Position numbers and translations under genes: made by a program. From Lasiosphaeria ovina (taxonomy: Eukaryota > Ascomycota > Sordariomycetes > Sordariales > Lasiosphaeriaceae), in NCBI GenBank assembly GCA_033439765.1, contig JAULSN010000005.1, forward strand, positions 1,054,001-1,118,000: a stretch of 64,000 nucleotides of DNA, written 5' to 3'. The notes below the pieces were generated by a model. It had not been told where the DNA came from and did no database searches. It saw only the letters and a list, made by a program, of their open reading frames with translations. Below, piece after piece: positions 32,494 through 43,647 of the stretch. Within the stretch, counting starts at the first letter, position 1; every line of letters begins with the position of its first letter.

Positions 32494-35400
32494 ATGGCTC
32501 AGTCGCTGGCGAGGCAATGCGACGGCGTCGACGACACGTTCGGCCCGTACGCGGGTAGCGCCTGTCGCGGCGGCTTCGATTTCACGCTGCTCTTCGAAGA
32601 GTCCGTCCTGACACTACTGCCGCTCGGGCTGGTGCTGGCCGTGCTGCCGCTGCGCGTGTGGTTTCTCCTGAAGCGCGACCGCAAGCTAACGGCCGCCGGA
32701 AACGCCCTAGCTGCCGTCAAAATTGTGAGCACCTCATGAGGATAATCCAGAGCTAATTACCTACAATTCAGAAGAAGTCACCCACTGACCCCAGCCCAGT
32801 CCTCCTGGCTCGCCCTCGCCGGCCTGCAGCTCGCAACACTCGTACTCTGGACGTACCCATCAGCAGCGCGCACGCGAACTACGCTCGCCGCGGCCGCGCT
32901 CACACCGCTCGTCACGCTCACTCTCTGCCTCCTCTCATACCTCGAGCACACGCGCGCCGTGCGGCCGTCCTCACTACTCAGCATCTTCCTCCTCTCCACA
33001 CTACTGTTCGACGCAGCGCACACGCGCACGCTCTGGCTCCGCGCCAGCTCCCAAAGCAACGGCCACAATGACAACAAAACCCTGGCATACCTAGCCATCG
33101 CTGCCGCAGCAGTGAAAGCGGCCGTGCTCGTCGCCGAAGCGGTCGAGAAACGCCGCCTGCTGCGCCCCGCCGTGCGCGCCCTGTACCCGCCCGAGGCGAC
33201 GAGCAGCGTGTTTAGTCGCGTGTTCTTCACCTGGCTCAATGCGCTGTTCCGTGCCGGGTTTGGCCGCGTGCTGGTTGTGGATGATCTGTTTGCGCTGGAC
33301 AAACACCTCCAGGCTGCGTACTGCCATGCGCGGCTAAGAGCGGCATGGGCTTTGGGTGCGTTTTTGGGGGTTTTCCTTGGTTGCTTTGTTGTGTTGTGTT
33401 GTGTTATTTTGCTAGACCTTTCTCGCCTTATCCTGCCTGCTGTTTGCCGCTTGCTAACACACCGCACACACAGTAACCCAGAAATCACCATCACCGCACG
33501 CGCTCCTACGCGCCTCGTTCGGCGTGCTCAAGTGGCCGATCGCGCACACGCTGTTCCCACGGGCCTGCCTGACCGCGCTCACATTCAGCCAGCCGTTCCT
33601 GATCAACCGCGCAATCAAGCTCTCGCAAGAACCCATCACGCCCGCAACAACACAGGCGGGCTACGGGCTGATCGGGGCGTATTTTTTCGTCTATGTCGGC
33701 ATCGCCGCCAGCATGGGCCAGTACCAGCACCGCACGTTCCGCACCGTGACCATGCTGCGCGGCGCGCTCGTGGCCGCCGTCTACGCCAAGACGGCCACGC
33801 TCGGGCTCGGCGACGTCGACCCCGCGGCCGCCATGACGCTCATGAGCGCCGACATGGAGCGCATCGTCCAGGGCTGCCAGACCATGCACGAGGTCTGGGC
33901 CAACGCCGCCGAGGTCGGCGTGGCTATCTTCCTGCTGCAGCAGCAGCTTGGTGTTGCCTGTGTGGTGCCGGTTGTCGTGTCTGTCGGTAAGGCTGTCCCA
34001 CTCCCCATGTAATGATAATGGCAGGGGCTGACTGACTGCCCAGTGGCGCTGCTCGGCTCGCTGGTGGCCATGAACTTCATCGTGTCGCGCCAGGCCATGT
34101 GGCTCGAGGCCATCGAGCGGCGCATCTCGGCCACGGCGGCCATGCTGGCGGCCATGAAGGGCGTCAAGATGTGCGGGCTCAAAGACACGCTGCTGGCCAG
34201 CCTGCAGCAGCTGCGCGTCGACGAGCTGCGCATCTCGAAGCGCTTCCGCAAGCTGATCATCTGGAACATGGTGTTTGGTGCGTTGTCCCTCGCAGCCTGT
34301 TAGCTGGGGCAGTCACTGACAGTCTGGCCAGCATACGTGACGCAGGTGTTTGCGCCGGTGCTGACCTTCGCCGTCTTCTCGGCGCGCGCCCGCGACAGCA
34401 ACACCGAGACGCTCGACACGGCGCGCGTGTTCACGGCGCTGTCGCTGTTCGCGTTGCTGTCGGAGCCGCTGGCGTCGCTGATCATGTCGCTGGCGGCGTT
34501 TCTGGGCGGTGTCGGCAGCTTCGCGCGCATCCAGGCCTTTCTCGAGTCGGCCGAGCGCGCCGACACGCGCGTCCACTCCCCTGACCATCTCCCCGGCACC
34601 AGCACGGAAAAACCCGCGCCGCCCGACGCCATCGCCGTCCACGCCGGCGCCTTCGGCTGGGACGCCGCCAAACCGCCGCTGCTGACCGACATCTCGCTGA
34701 CCGTCCCACGGGGCAAACTAACCGTGGTCGTCGGGCCCGTCGGCTGCGGCAAGTCGACGCTGCTGCACGCGCTGCTGGGTGAGGTGCCAGCGCGCGCGGG
34801 ATCCGTGGCCCTGTCCGCGACCAGCGTCGCCTACTGCGCCCAGACACCCTGGCACATGAACGGCTCCGTGCGCGACGCCATTGTTGGTGCCGCCGCCGCC
34901 TACGACGAGAAGTGGTACGCCCGCGTCGTGCGCGCCTGCGCCCTGCTGCGCGACTTCCGCCAGCTGCCTAGGGGCGATGCGTCGCGCATTGGCAGCGGTG
35001 GTGTTGCGTTGAGCGGTGGGCAGGGACAGAGGATTGTACGTGTTTCCCCCCTTTTGTTTTGTTTTTACTTCCACCCAATTCTTTGCTTTCGTCGTATTTG
35101 TTTATATCTCATCTGCTAATTCGCACTGTTAGGCACTGGCGCGCGCCGTGTACGCCCGCCGCGAGCTGGTGCTTCTGGACGACGCGCTCAGCGGGCTCGA
35201 CATGGCGACGGAGAACCACGTGTTCCACAGCTTGCTGGGCGACAAAGGGCTGCTGCGCGAGCTGGGCGCGACCGTGGTGCTGGCGTCGTCGTCGGCCGCG
35301 CGCCTGCCCTACGCCGACCACGTCGTGGTCCTGAGCCCGAGCGGGACCATCGCCGCCCAGGGATCCTTTGCCGCGCTCAACGACGCCGGCGGCTACGTGT

Positions 35401-37685
35401 CGTCGTTCGCGCTGCCCCGCGCCGACTGGACGGGTGTGGCTGCGGATACGGCTGACGATGGGAGTAGTAGTAGCTGTACTGACTTTGACGAGGAGCCTGA
35501 TGATAAGAGTCTCGGGTCAAAGCCTGACGGTGCTGCCAAGTCGTCGTCGAGCGAGTCGGCTGCGCCCCGCGACGACGAGTCCGAGCCCGACACCAGCCGG
35601 CAGACGGGCGACGTGCAGATTTACATGTACTACGTGCGTTCAGTGGGCTGGTGGGCCAGCCTTGTGTTTGTCGTCGCCATTGTCGGCTTTGTGTTTTGCC
35701 AGTCGTTCCCGAGTGAGTGCTGCTGCGAGACTTTCACCACAGCGGTGTTGTGCTAATTGTGACCAATGCAGACGTGTGGGTGCAATGGTGGGCGGCCGAC
35801 AATGAGGCCCATCCCAACAGCCGGCTGGGCTACTGGCTCGGCATCTACGCCATGCTCGGGGGTGCCGCTATTGTGTGCCTGGGCGTGAGCTGCTGGTAAG
35901 TTTACTTTCCACATTACAGCAAAGACAACGCTGATGCTAGTTAGGCAAATGATCATCACCATGGTCCCGCGTTCCGGCGAGCGGTTCCACCTGGCCCTGC
36001 TCAACACGGTCCTGAGGTGAGTCCCCTGCCCATTTTCTCTGATAAAGTGCTGACCGACCGGCAGTGCGCCCATGGCCTTCTTCGCCACGACCGACTCAGG
36101 AGTGACCATGAACCGCTTTAGCCAGGACCTGCAGCTAATAGACATGGAGTTGCCCATCGCCGCGCTCAACACGTTTGCCAGTGAGTTCCCCGGCTCCCAC
36201 ACATTATATAACTGACACGCCGCAGCGTTTGTCCTCTGCCTCGCGCAGATGGCGCTCATCGGCGTGGGGTCCGTGTACGCGGCCGTGTCGTTCCCCGTGG
36301 TGCTGGGCGCGCTGTACGGGATCCAGAAGGTGTACCTGCGCACGTCGCGGCAGCTGCGGCTGATGGACCTCGAGACCAAGGCGCCACTGTACTCGCTGTT
36401 CGAAGAGACGCTGGGCGGGCTGGCCACGGTGCGCGCATTCGGGTGGCAAGGCGCGCTGGCCAGCAAGAACGACGCGCTGCTGGACCGCTCGCAGCGGCCC
36501 TTCTACCTGCTATTCGCCGTGCAGCGCTGGCTGACGCTGGTGCTGGACCTGCTTGTTGCTGCCGTCGCCGTGTTGCTGATTGTTCTGGTAGTTCAGCTGC
36601 GCGGGACGGTGGCGGCTGGCGGTGTTGGCCTTGCCCTGCTGAACGTCATCCAGTTCAGCCAGAACATCAAGCTGCTCGTCACCTTCTGGACCATGCTCGA
36701 GACGCACATCGGCTCTGTCGCCCGCGTCAAGACCTTTACCGAGACGGCCGTGGCTGAGGACCTGCCTGGTGAGACCGACATGCCGCCACCCGACTGGCCT
36801 GCCGCCGGCGCCATCGAGCTGGAGGATCTGTCTGCGGCTTACAAGTGGGTTCCCAATTTTGAGTGTCTTTCATTCAGTTCAACTAACTGACTTTCCCAGC
36901 GGCGACGACTTGGTTCTCAAGCACGTGTCTCTCTCCATCAAAGCAGGTGAGAAGATCGGCGTGTGCGGGCGCACGGGCAGCGGCAAGACGTCGCTGGTGG
37001 CGAGCCTGTTCCGGCTGCTGGAGCTGCAGGGCGGGCGCATCCGCGTCGACGGCGTCGACCTGGCCACGCTGCCGCGCCAGGAGGTGCGCCGCCGCATCGT
37101 CGCCGTGCCCCAGCACCCGTTCCTGCTCAAGGGCTCCGTGCGTCTCAACGCCGACCCCGCCGGCGCCGCCGCCGACGATGCTATCGTGGCTGCCCTGCGC
37201 AGCGTGCAGCTGCTGGATACCGTCGAGCGCGCTGGTGGCCTGGGTGTCGATATCGAGGATGTGAATCTGTCCAGTGGCCAGCGCCAGTTGTTCTGTCTCG
37301 CCCGCGCCATGCTGCGTTCTAGCACCATCCTCGTCCTCGATGAAGCTACTAGCAGGTACGCGACTCTGTGATCCGGTGACTCGGTGCATGATTACCTGTG
37401 TTCTGCTGAGCTATGCTGATCTGCATGTGACGCAGCATCGACGCCAAGACGGAGGAAATGATGCAGCGGCTGATCCGCAAGCGCTTCGCCAGCCACACCA
37501 TCATCGCCGTAGCCCATCGGCTGGACACCATCATGGACTTTGACAAGGTGGCCGTGCTCGACGACGGCCGGCTGGTCGAGTTCGACAGCCCGTACGCCCT
37601 GCTGGACCAGCCCGGGTCCGCCTTTGCGCGGCTGTACAGCGCGACGGTGGCTGATGAGGACGACGTGCAAGGTGTGGTGAGCTGA
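32494..37685 (+). CDS. ABCC-family (MRP-like) full-length ABC exporter
   Basis: Twelve exons: 32494-32724, 32800-33355, 33474-33986, 34044-34277, 34332-35035, 35133-35712, 35772-35895, 35945-36016, 36065-36180, 36226-36844, 36900-37355, 37436-37685; 1484 aa, every join in frame. Layout TMD0-TMD1-NBD1-TMD2-NBD2, as in fungal multidrug-resistance-type ABCC pumps. NBD1: Walker [11 protein letters not shown] (~647), Q-loop AYCAQTPW, signature LSGGQGQRI at an exon junction, Walker [13 protein letters not shown] (Asp in place of the catalytic Glu, usual for ABCC NBD1), and LASSSAARL where the switch His is expected. NBD2 is complete: [47 protein letters not shown]. It pumps substrates across the plasma or vacuolar membrane using ATP. 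Head-to-head with the NRPS, so export of or self-protection from its product is the likely role. Confidence 0.93.
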
Positions 37686-37873
37686 GTGTTGTTAGGGTTT
37701 GTTCATATTGTCATTGCAGACCGCAACCAAAATTTGTTAAAAGCGGATATATTTTATTCATTGATACCTTACCTACTACATTTACCGTGCTGTGCCGGTC
37801 CCAGACTCTGCGCGACTCTGGTATCTAGTTCTAGTTGTTATCTGCTTGCCTATGTAGATAGGTCTGTCCGACC
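37686..37873. other. Convergent 3' spacer of the ABCC gene and the duplicated-domain gene
   Basis: 188 bp between two stop codons, AT-rich in the first half (a TATATTTTATT tract near 37750). Both terminators must lie here; no poly(A) signal is singled out. Confidence 0.4.
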
Positions 37874-39409
37874 TCACTCGAACCCGTCCGGAATCACATC
37901 ATCAAATCCGGTCATGTCCCCACTGTCCAACTTGACGCCTTTGAACAGGCCGCCGTTGGTTCGCAGGTCGAACGGCCCAGCATCCATCGGGCCGTCGCCG
38001 CCCGCGGGATCTTCGTTGGCGGGATCCTCCCCGCCGCCCGACTCGCCGTTCCCCTTGTTGACGTCGCCATTAACCTGCTGGCCCACGCCGTTCTTGACCG
38101 AGTTCGTCAGCCCGTTCTTCTCCTGCTGGTCCGCGGGGTCCAACTCGCTGCCGCCGGCATCGCTGTTGTTGTCGTCGTGGTCGCTCTCGCTGGGGTCGCT
38201 GTCGTCGCCGGCCTCGGACCGGCCGCTGGCGGGCGATGGAGGCGGCGCCCGCTCGCCGCGCGGCCCGGTCTCGTTGGGGTCAATGTCGTTCTGGTCGTTG
38301 GCGCGGTCGCGCACCTCGCGCAGCAGGTCGCGCTGCGCCCGCTCCTGGCGCAGCGCGTGCACGATCTGGAAGATGAGGAACGAGAAGCCGACGAGCCGCG
38401 TCAGCCACGTCAGGACGGTGAAGCCGGGCGGCGGGTTGGATGCCGGCGCCCCGCCGACGGTCCCCATGATGTTGGGCCCGCCCGTCGGCTCTGTCGCCCC
38501 GGCCGCCCACTTGTGGCCCCAGAACTGGTTGCCCGTGTATGGGTCGGCGCTGGTGGAGTGGTCGGTGCTGAGGAAGGCCGCGTGCAGGTTGAAGGTGTTG
38601 CCGCCGGTACCCGCGTCGATCTTGAGGAACTCGCTGACGAAGGAGAAGGTCGTGATGGCCGTGCCGTTGTACTCCAGCGAGCCGTCGGTGCCGATGACGA
38701 GCGTGTCGCTGGTCGATACCCACGTCTTGGAGCTGGCGTCGTACGAGTTGATCGAGTACGTGTCGGCCCACTGCGCCAGTGCGCTGCCCGCCGATGGCAG
38801 CGCGTGGTCGACGGTGCTGTTGGGGTCGCTGGTGATCTCGCTGGCAAAGTCGGCGGGGAAGCGGCCGACGCGCCCGTAAATGTTGGGCTGGCCGCCGGCC
38901 GGGTAGCTCCCGAACGGCGCAAATTGGCCCTTGAACTGCGGCCCGATGTAGACGTTGGGGCCAGTGGGCAGCGCCGTGCCGGGCCCGAGGTTGAGGTCGA
39001 CGAAGCTAACAAAGGTGAGCGAGCCGCTAGACGTGTTCTTGTCCGCCGTCCACGCGAGGGTGCCGTTGGTGAAAGTGTAGCCGACGAGGGCCACGTCGTT
39101 GACCGTGACTGAGCCGGCGGCGACCGTCACGGTGGGGCCGCCGGACTGCCCGTTGAGGAACGTGTTGTAGGTGCCAGAGAAGGAGGTGAGCGACTTGTTG
39201 CTCCAGGCGTCCCACACGTAGCTGACCTCGGGGAGCGACGTGTTGTAGCCCTTGGACGTGAACCACGCCGTCATGTCCCCGCCGGCCGCCGACGCCTTCA
39301 GGAACTCGTCCTGCAGCTCCTGGTTGAGCCAGGCATCTTCGATGAATTTCTCGGCATCCGCGATGGACGGGGTGGCCGTTGTGATGGGCGGGCTGGTTGA
39401 GGTCGACAT
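37874..39409 (-). CDS. Unrecognised protein with duplicated beta-rich region, one membrane segment and acidic tail
   Basis: Single exon, 511 aa. The first ~60 residues are helical (DAEKFIEDAWLNQELQDEF, MTAWFTSKGYNTSLPEV) and faintly recall the bacterial Nif11-type leader fold. Two related beta-rich segments follow: both run from a strand pair (TVTVAAGSVTVNDVAL; TLVIGTDGSLEYNGTA) to a shared end (GGQPNIYGRVG; GGPNIMGTVG). A hydrophobic stretch near residues 331-352 (LTWLTRLVGFSFLIFQIVHAL) then a basic patch (RQERAQRD) suggest one membrane span. The last ~130 residues are acidic and low-complexity (D, N, G, S, P). No signal peptide, so topology is unclear. Convergent with the ABCC gene. No function is assigned; the Nif11 likeness is only an impression. 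Confidence 0.75.
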   Translation of the reverse strand: MSTSTSPPITTATPSIADAEKFIEDAWLNQELQDEFLKASAAGGDMTAWFTSKGYNTSLPEVSYVWDAWSNKSLTSFSGTYNTFLNGQSGGPTVTVAAGSVTVNDVALVGYTFTNGTLAWTADKNTSSGSLTFVSFVDLNLGPGTALPTGPNVYIGPQFKGQFAPFGSYPAGGQPNIYGRVGRFPADFASEITSDPNSTVDHALPSAGSALAQWADTYSINSYDASSKTWVSTSDTLVIGTDGSLEYNGTAITTFSFVSEFLKIDAGTGGNTFNLHAAFLSTDHSTSADPYTGNQFWGHKWAAGATEPTGGPNIMGTVGGAPASNPPPGFTVLTWLTRLVGFSFLIFQIVHALRQERAQRDLLREVRDRANDQNDIDPNETGPRGERAPPPSPASGRSEAGDDSDPSESDHDDNNSDAGGSELDPADQQEKNGLTNSVKNGVGQQVNGDVNKGNGESGGGEDPANEDPAGGDGPMDAGPFDLRTNGGLFKGVKLDSGDMTGFDDVIPDGFE

Positions 39410-40056
39410 GGTTGAGAAAGTGCGGATGGTGGCTGGAATGTTCCTGTTGTCAACTTGTTCGATACCTCTCTGAGAGACAGAGACAGCGAGGCGATTTCAA
39501 CTTATTTAAGCCCGTCTTCATCAACTCAAGGTCGTCGGGGCTGGCCGTACAGTGGCCAATGCATCTGATACGTTGGGTAAGAGTAATGGCGAGTGAAAGA
39601 GTTATTGCGGTGGCGGGCTAGACTAGTCTTCTCAAAGGGGTTGCTAATTCGATGCAGACAGCCCAAAACAGTCAAACTCAGACTGTAGAGGAGCTTGGCA
39701 GCATTTTAGACGCCAAAGTCGCGTTAGCGTGGACATTTGGCTGGCTGAAACGAGGCCCTGTTCCCGTTTGGGCCAGCTGAAGCCGGGTGTCCTCGCTAGC
39801 GGTCTGGCCCTTCCAAGTGCTGGACCGTTCTAGAACAAGGCCCGGACTTATCACATCAATAGTCGAGGTTTCGGAGAGGCGACCGTCAATAGTCCATGAA
39901 ATGTAGCGAGTCTAGGCTTTGGCTACCGGCGACACCGACACCGTTGCGGAAAGAGGGGCCGTAGAAGGATAATTACACGATTGTTCCGCGCAGGGAATAC
40001 ACGGCAGAGAGCAACCCAACATAAAACCCTAGCCAATGGGAAGAAACGCCGACTGG
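39410..40056. other. Spacer between the duplicated-domain gene and the MFS gene
   Basis: About 0.65 kb holding the promoter of the gene at 37874-39409 and the 3' end of the MFS gene. No supportable gene or repeat. Confidence 0.4.
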
Positions 40057-41887
40057 CTAGCTGGTGGCAAAGTTCAGAGGGCCGGACCACACGCGCATGG
40101 CCTTGCCCCAGCGCAGCAGGACGAGAATGAGCACAAATGCGGCGGCGCAGATGGCGGCCTGGATGCCGAAGCTGAGCTTGGTGCCCTGGGCTGTGGCCCA
40201 TGTGACCTGCTCGTACGAGATGATGAAGCCGCCGAGGGTGCGGGCAAAGTTGAGCCAGGCTGACACCTCGCCTGAGGCCTCGGGGTAGCTGTCGAGGCAA
40301 TAGCTGCTGAGCGAGACGGTGGTGATCATCATGCCGAACACGTACAGGCCCCAGCACACGCTCGTGGCCATGTAGTGCCACGCGTTGGCGAAACACTGCC
40401 CGATCAGCACCAGCCCCACCACCACCAGCGGCATCGAGAAGAACATGGCCCGCAGCCGCACCTCGGGCTCGAAGTGACCCTTGTGCGTGCGGATGTACTG
40501 CCGCGCCAGCGCGTCGAACAGCCAGTGGCCCACCGCCTCGCCCAGTGCCACTGCCACGACGGGTGTGAAATAAAAGAAACCCACCTGCCGCGGCCCAAAG
40601 TTGTACAGTGGCGTGACGAACAGGGCCAGCGTCGTGTTGATGCCCACGGCCCACGCAAATGTCTGCACGTCTGTCAGCAAGTCTGGTCGCGCATCCGTCC
40701 AACCGCCACTTCAGCCCACTCACCAAGACGTAGAAGCCGCACGACACCAGGATGATGGGCTTGAGCAGTACGCGGACGGTGCGCATGCAGGCCTCGGGGA
40801 ACGTGTTGCGCAGGTGGCGCGACTGCCATTGGGCATGACCCGTCAGCCGGGCGAGCCGGCTGCCACGCGGCGGCGGCGGGATGCTCCTGTCGTAGTACGT
40901 CTCCTGCAGGAAGCCGACGACCAGCCCAAATCCCAGCACGTTGAGCGCAAAGTAGACCCAGAACGGGACCGGCCACGGCTGCGTCTCGGTCTCGAAGGCG
41001 GCGAGCAGCGGGCCGAGGTACGGGCTCATGACGACGAAGGAGCTGTCCAATGTCATTAGCACAAGGGGTATGCCACTTTTTAAGAAAGAAAAGGACCCAC
41101 GCCCAGATGTTGATCTTGCGCGCGCGCTCGTGGAAGAAGAATATGTCCTGGATGAACATGAGGCCTCCGGCCTGGGTGACGGTCGAGAAGAAGCCGTTGA
41201 GGATGCGCGCGCCCATGAAGGACTCGAACGACGTCGCGCCCGCGCACCACGCGGCCGTCGCCGTCGCGCACAGCAGGAACCAGAACACGACCGGCAGCCG
41301 CCCAAAATAGGCGCTAAGGATTACGACTGCGCAGTTGTTGTTAGACGGTCATTCTTTAGAGGGGGAGGGGGCCGTAGTTATTTACCAAACACGCCGCCCG
41401 CGCCTAGCATAAACACGTTGCCCGCCTGCGACCGGTTGACCTCGTCTGGCGTCATGTGCCACTCGCTACCCGCAAAATCAGCACCAGCACACTACTTTCG
41501 AAACACCAGCAGCAACGGCCTAATTACTTACACAGACTGCGGCAGCAGCGTGACGGCGCCGGTGGCGCTGCCAAAGTCGGGCAGGAATGACGTCAGCGAG
41601 ATGATGAACAGTACCGTGTGCTTGCGGGCCCAGCTCCAGTTGAGCGGGTCCTGCGGGTCGTCGCTGGGCTGCGGGATGAGGCGCGTGTGGCCGTCGCTGG
41701 CCAGCTTGACGCCGGCACCGCCCTCGAGGGCTGCCGCGTCGATGATGTAGCCCTCGCTCTCGTGGAACTCGTGCAGCCGCTCCGTCTTAGTCTGGAACTC
41801 GGAGTGTGCCGCCGCCGTCTTCTCGCCGCCGCCGTTGCCCGCCTCGAGCTCCGGGTCCGACGCCTCGGCGTGGGGTTTGCTGTCCAT
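40057..41887 (-). CDS. Major facilitator superfamily transporter (DHA1-like)
   Basis: Exons 41887-41532, 41465-41386, 41326-41101, 41042-40724, 40662-40057; 528 aa, all joins in frame (PQSV/EWHMTPDEVN, GVF/VVILSAYFGRLP, INIWA/SFVVMSPYLG, FYVL/TFAWAVGIN). The N terminus is cytosolic and hydrophilic, ending in the fungal MFS signature DDPQDPLNWSWARK. About twelve membrane helices follow. The first half has YFGRLPVVFW and FESFMGARILNGFFS; the long central loop contains YYDRSIPPPPRGSR, then TFAWAVGINTTLALF starts the second half. The family exports or imports small molecules by proton exchange; substrate unknown. Its place 10 kb from the NRPS is suggestive but not proof of a cluster role. A 23-base homopolymer lies just upstream. 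Confidence 0.9.
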
Positions 41888-41900
41888 GACGGCTGTAGGC

Positions 41901-41923
41901 GGGGGGGGGGGGGGGGGGGGGGG
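41901..41923. repeat. 23-base poly-G/poly-C run next to the MFS start codon
   Basis: An uninterrupted run of 23 G on the + strand (C on the gene strand), beginning 14 bp upstream of the MFS ATG, within the likely 5' leader or core promoter. The true length may differ because such runs are hard to sequence. Confidence 0.9.
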
Positions 41924-43298
41924 TTGTGGATTCAGTAGAGATGCGGACGAGCAAGACTCGAGACTTCTAGTGTCATGACACACAGACGCACAGGAGGACG
42001 ACGCGCCGCTTATAATTATGTCTGCAACCTGTGCGCTTGGGCGTCGCCTCCCAACCCCCGAAGCTGCGTTACAGGTCCTGCAAATAGCAGCGACTCGGAT
42101 AAACGGCAGGAATCCGTCGCGGGCAGGCCATAATTACTATTATATACACGACGCGTGTGGGGAGCATTGTCCAAAATCCATGCACCGCCGGCCAGGAATG
42201 GCACCGCTGGACGCCGGGCCACCGGTTGCAGGGTGACAGTGACACTGCAGGCGATAATACTGCCATGTTCTCGCCTTCGGTTGGCCGAGCGTGTCAGGGT
42301 TGTTGGATGTCGTCGTGGCAGAGCAACTGCCGAGATTTGGAGCCAGCCGCGGCGTCACCACAATGCAAGTGCCGGATAATTCCAATCAATCGCATCGGTT
42401 TCGTGCAGCCGCCCATCTCGACTCGCACGGGACAGGACAGGGGCTCCGTGCGAGCTCCCCCCCCCAGCGACACCCCCGCGCGGAGTCGTCGTTCGGGCAA
42501 TTATTGCTTGGCATTTGGTTTCCTGGGTCGGGGTCAGATTGCGGTATCCAGGCTTTGCTGTTCTTGAGGGTAACTAGAAGCTCCCTGGGAATTACATTGT
42601 CAGGAGAAATAGGGCAAGCAGGGGAAAAAGTTGAACTAAAGGCTATCCTATGCCGAGTCAAACTATCAAGATAACACTATCCGATACCAGGTGCAAGATC
42701 TGTGCAACTGCACCTGTGTAACATCGTGTTACACGGTTTGTTGGTTCCTGGAAATTGAATACCAAGAGCTTGGCAAGCGGCAGGCCGTCTTCCCTACCCG
42801 TAATGCCACGGCTCACGTCGCCAACGGTCGACAGTTCAGTAGTATACAAAGTCTTGGCCTGCTGTGTAACCTTTATAAAGGCTTTCTAAGCGCGAATTTG
42901 CTGTTATACTTGCGTTGTCCTAGAGTTACGACCCGCACTGGGACGAAGAGAAGGGGCTATCTAACAGCTGCAGAGATTCAATCTGCTTTGGAGGATGATA
43001 GTGTTCAATTAGAAATCACGAGGAAATCATGATTTTGTGATGACCCATCACAATCCGTGTGACGCAGCTGAAGGCCGCCCCAAGTTGTAGCGTGTCAGTG
43101 GGAACTGGTGATGAAACATGGCTGGCCAGCCTCGATAAAAGAGATATCAACTAAAAAACATACAGTCCTCCAGTCTATCTTTCCCGGTTCAACCATTTCC
43201 AACCCGTGAAACAATTTGGAGTCCTCCTAAGGGCTCCTCTCACACACAGGTGAATTTTAATTCGTTCCCATCGCAACCATACCAAAGTCACCCCCTAC
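41924..43298. other. Gene-poor spacer after the MFS gene
   Basis: About 1.4 kb. Frames such as 42691-43032 (+) show no motif or signal peptide. The region turns AT-rich from 42600. No element ends were found. Confidence 0.45.
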
Positions 43299-43647
43299 TC
43301 ACGAAGCGCAGAAAGCATTTGCATTGTCCGCCGGGTCGACGCAAGTGGCGCCTTCGCACCAGCCGACAGGCTGGTCGGCCTCGCCGTCGTCCAGGACGGG
43401 GTATAGAGTCTGGTAGACATCCCAGGTGAAGTTGGTGAAGGTCGCGAGCTCTGACGGGGCGTAGGCTGGGGAGGTCAAGTTAGCCGCTTGCATAATGCGT
43501 GGGATGGGAGTACTCGGTACCGTTGTAGCGGCCGATCAGCGCGCTGCCGCAGTGGATGAAGCCGCGTGCAGCCTGTGGCACGGGCTCAAAGGCAAGGATG
43601 CCGGTGAAGAGAGCCGCGGCGCCGATGAGGGCGGAAAGTCGGGCCAT
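43299..43647 (-). CDS. Small secreted protein with four cysteines
   Basis: Exons 43647-43521 and 43465-43299, joined across a 55-nt intron (GTACCG..CCCCAG with a GGCTAAC branch), give 97 aa. The signal peptide is MARLSALIGAAALFTGILA. The mature part of ~78 residues has four Cys (FIHCGS, GWCEG, ATCVD, AFCAS), enough for two disulfides, and two possible N-glycosylation sites are reduced to one (NFTW) after splicing. No family recognised. Size, secretion and Cys content fit the loose class of fungal effector candidates. Unspliced, the two halves are in different frames, which supports the intron. Confidence 0.7.

Noticed and set aside
42691..43032. 113-aa plus-strand frame after the MFS gene
   Set aside because: No recognisable motif or signal peptide, and mixed base composition unlike the genes nearby.
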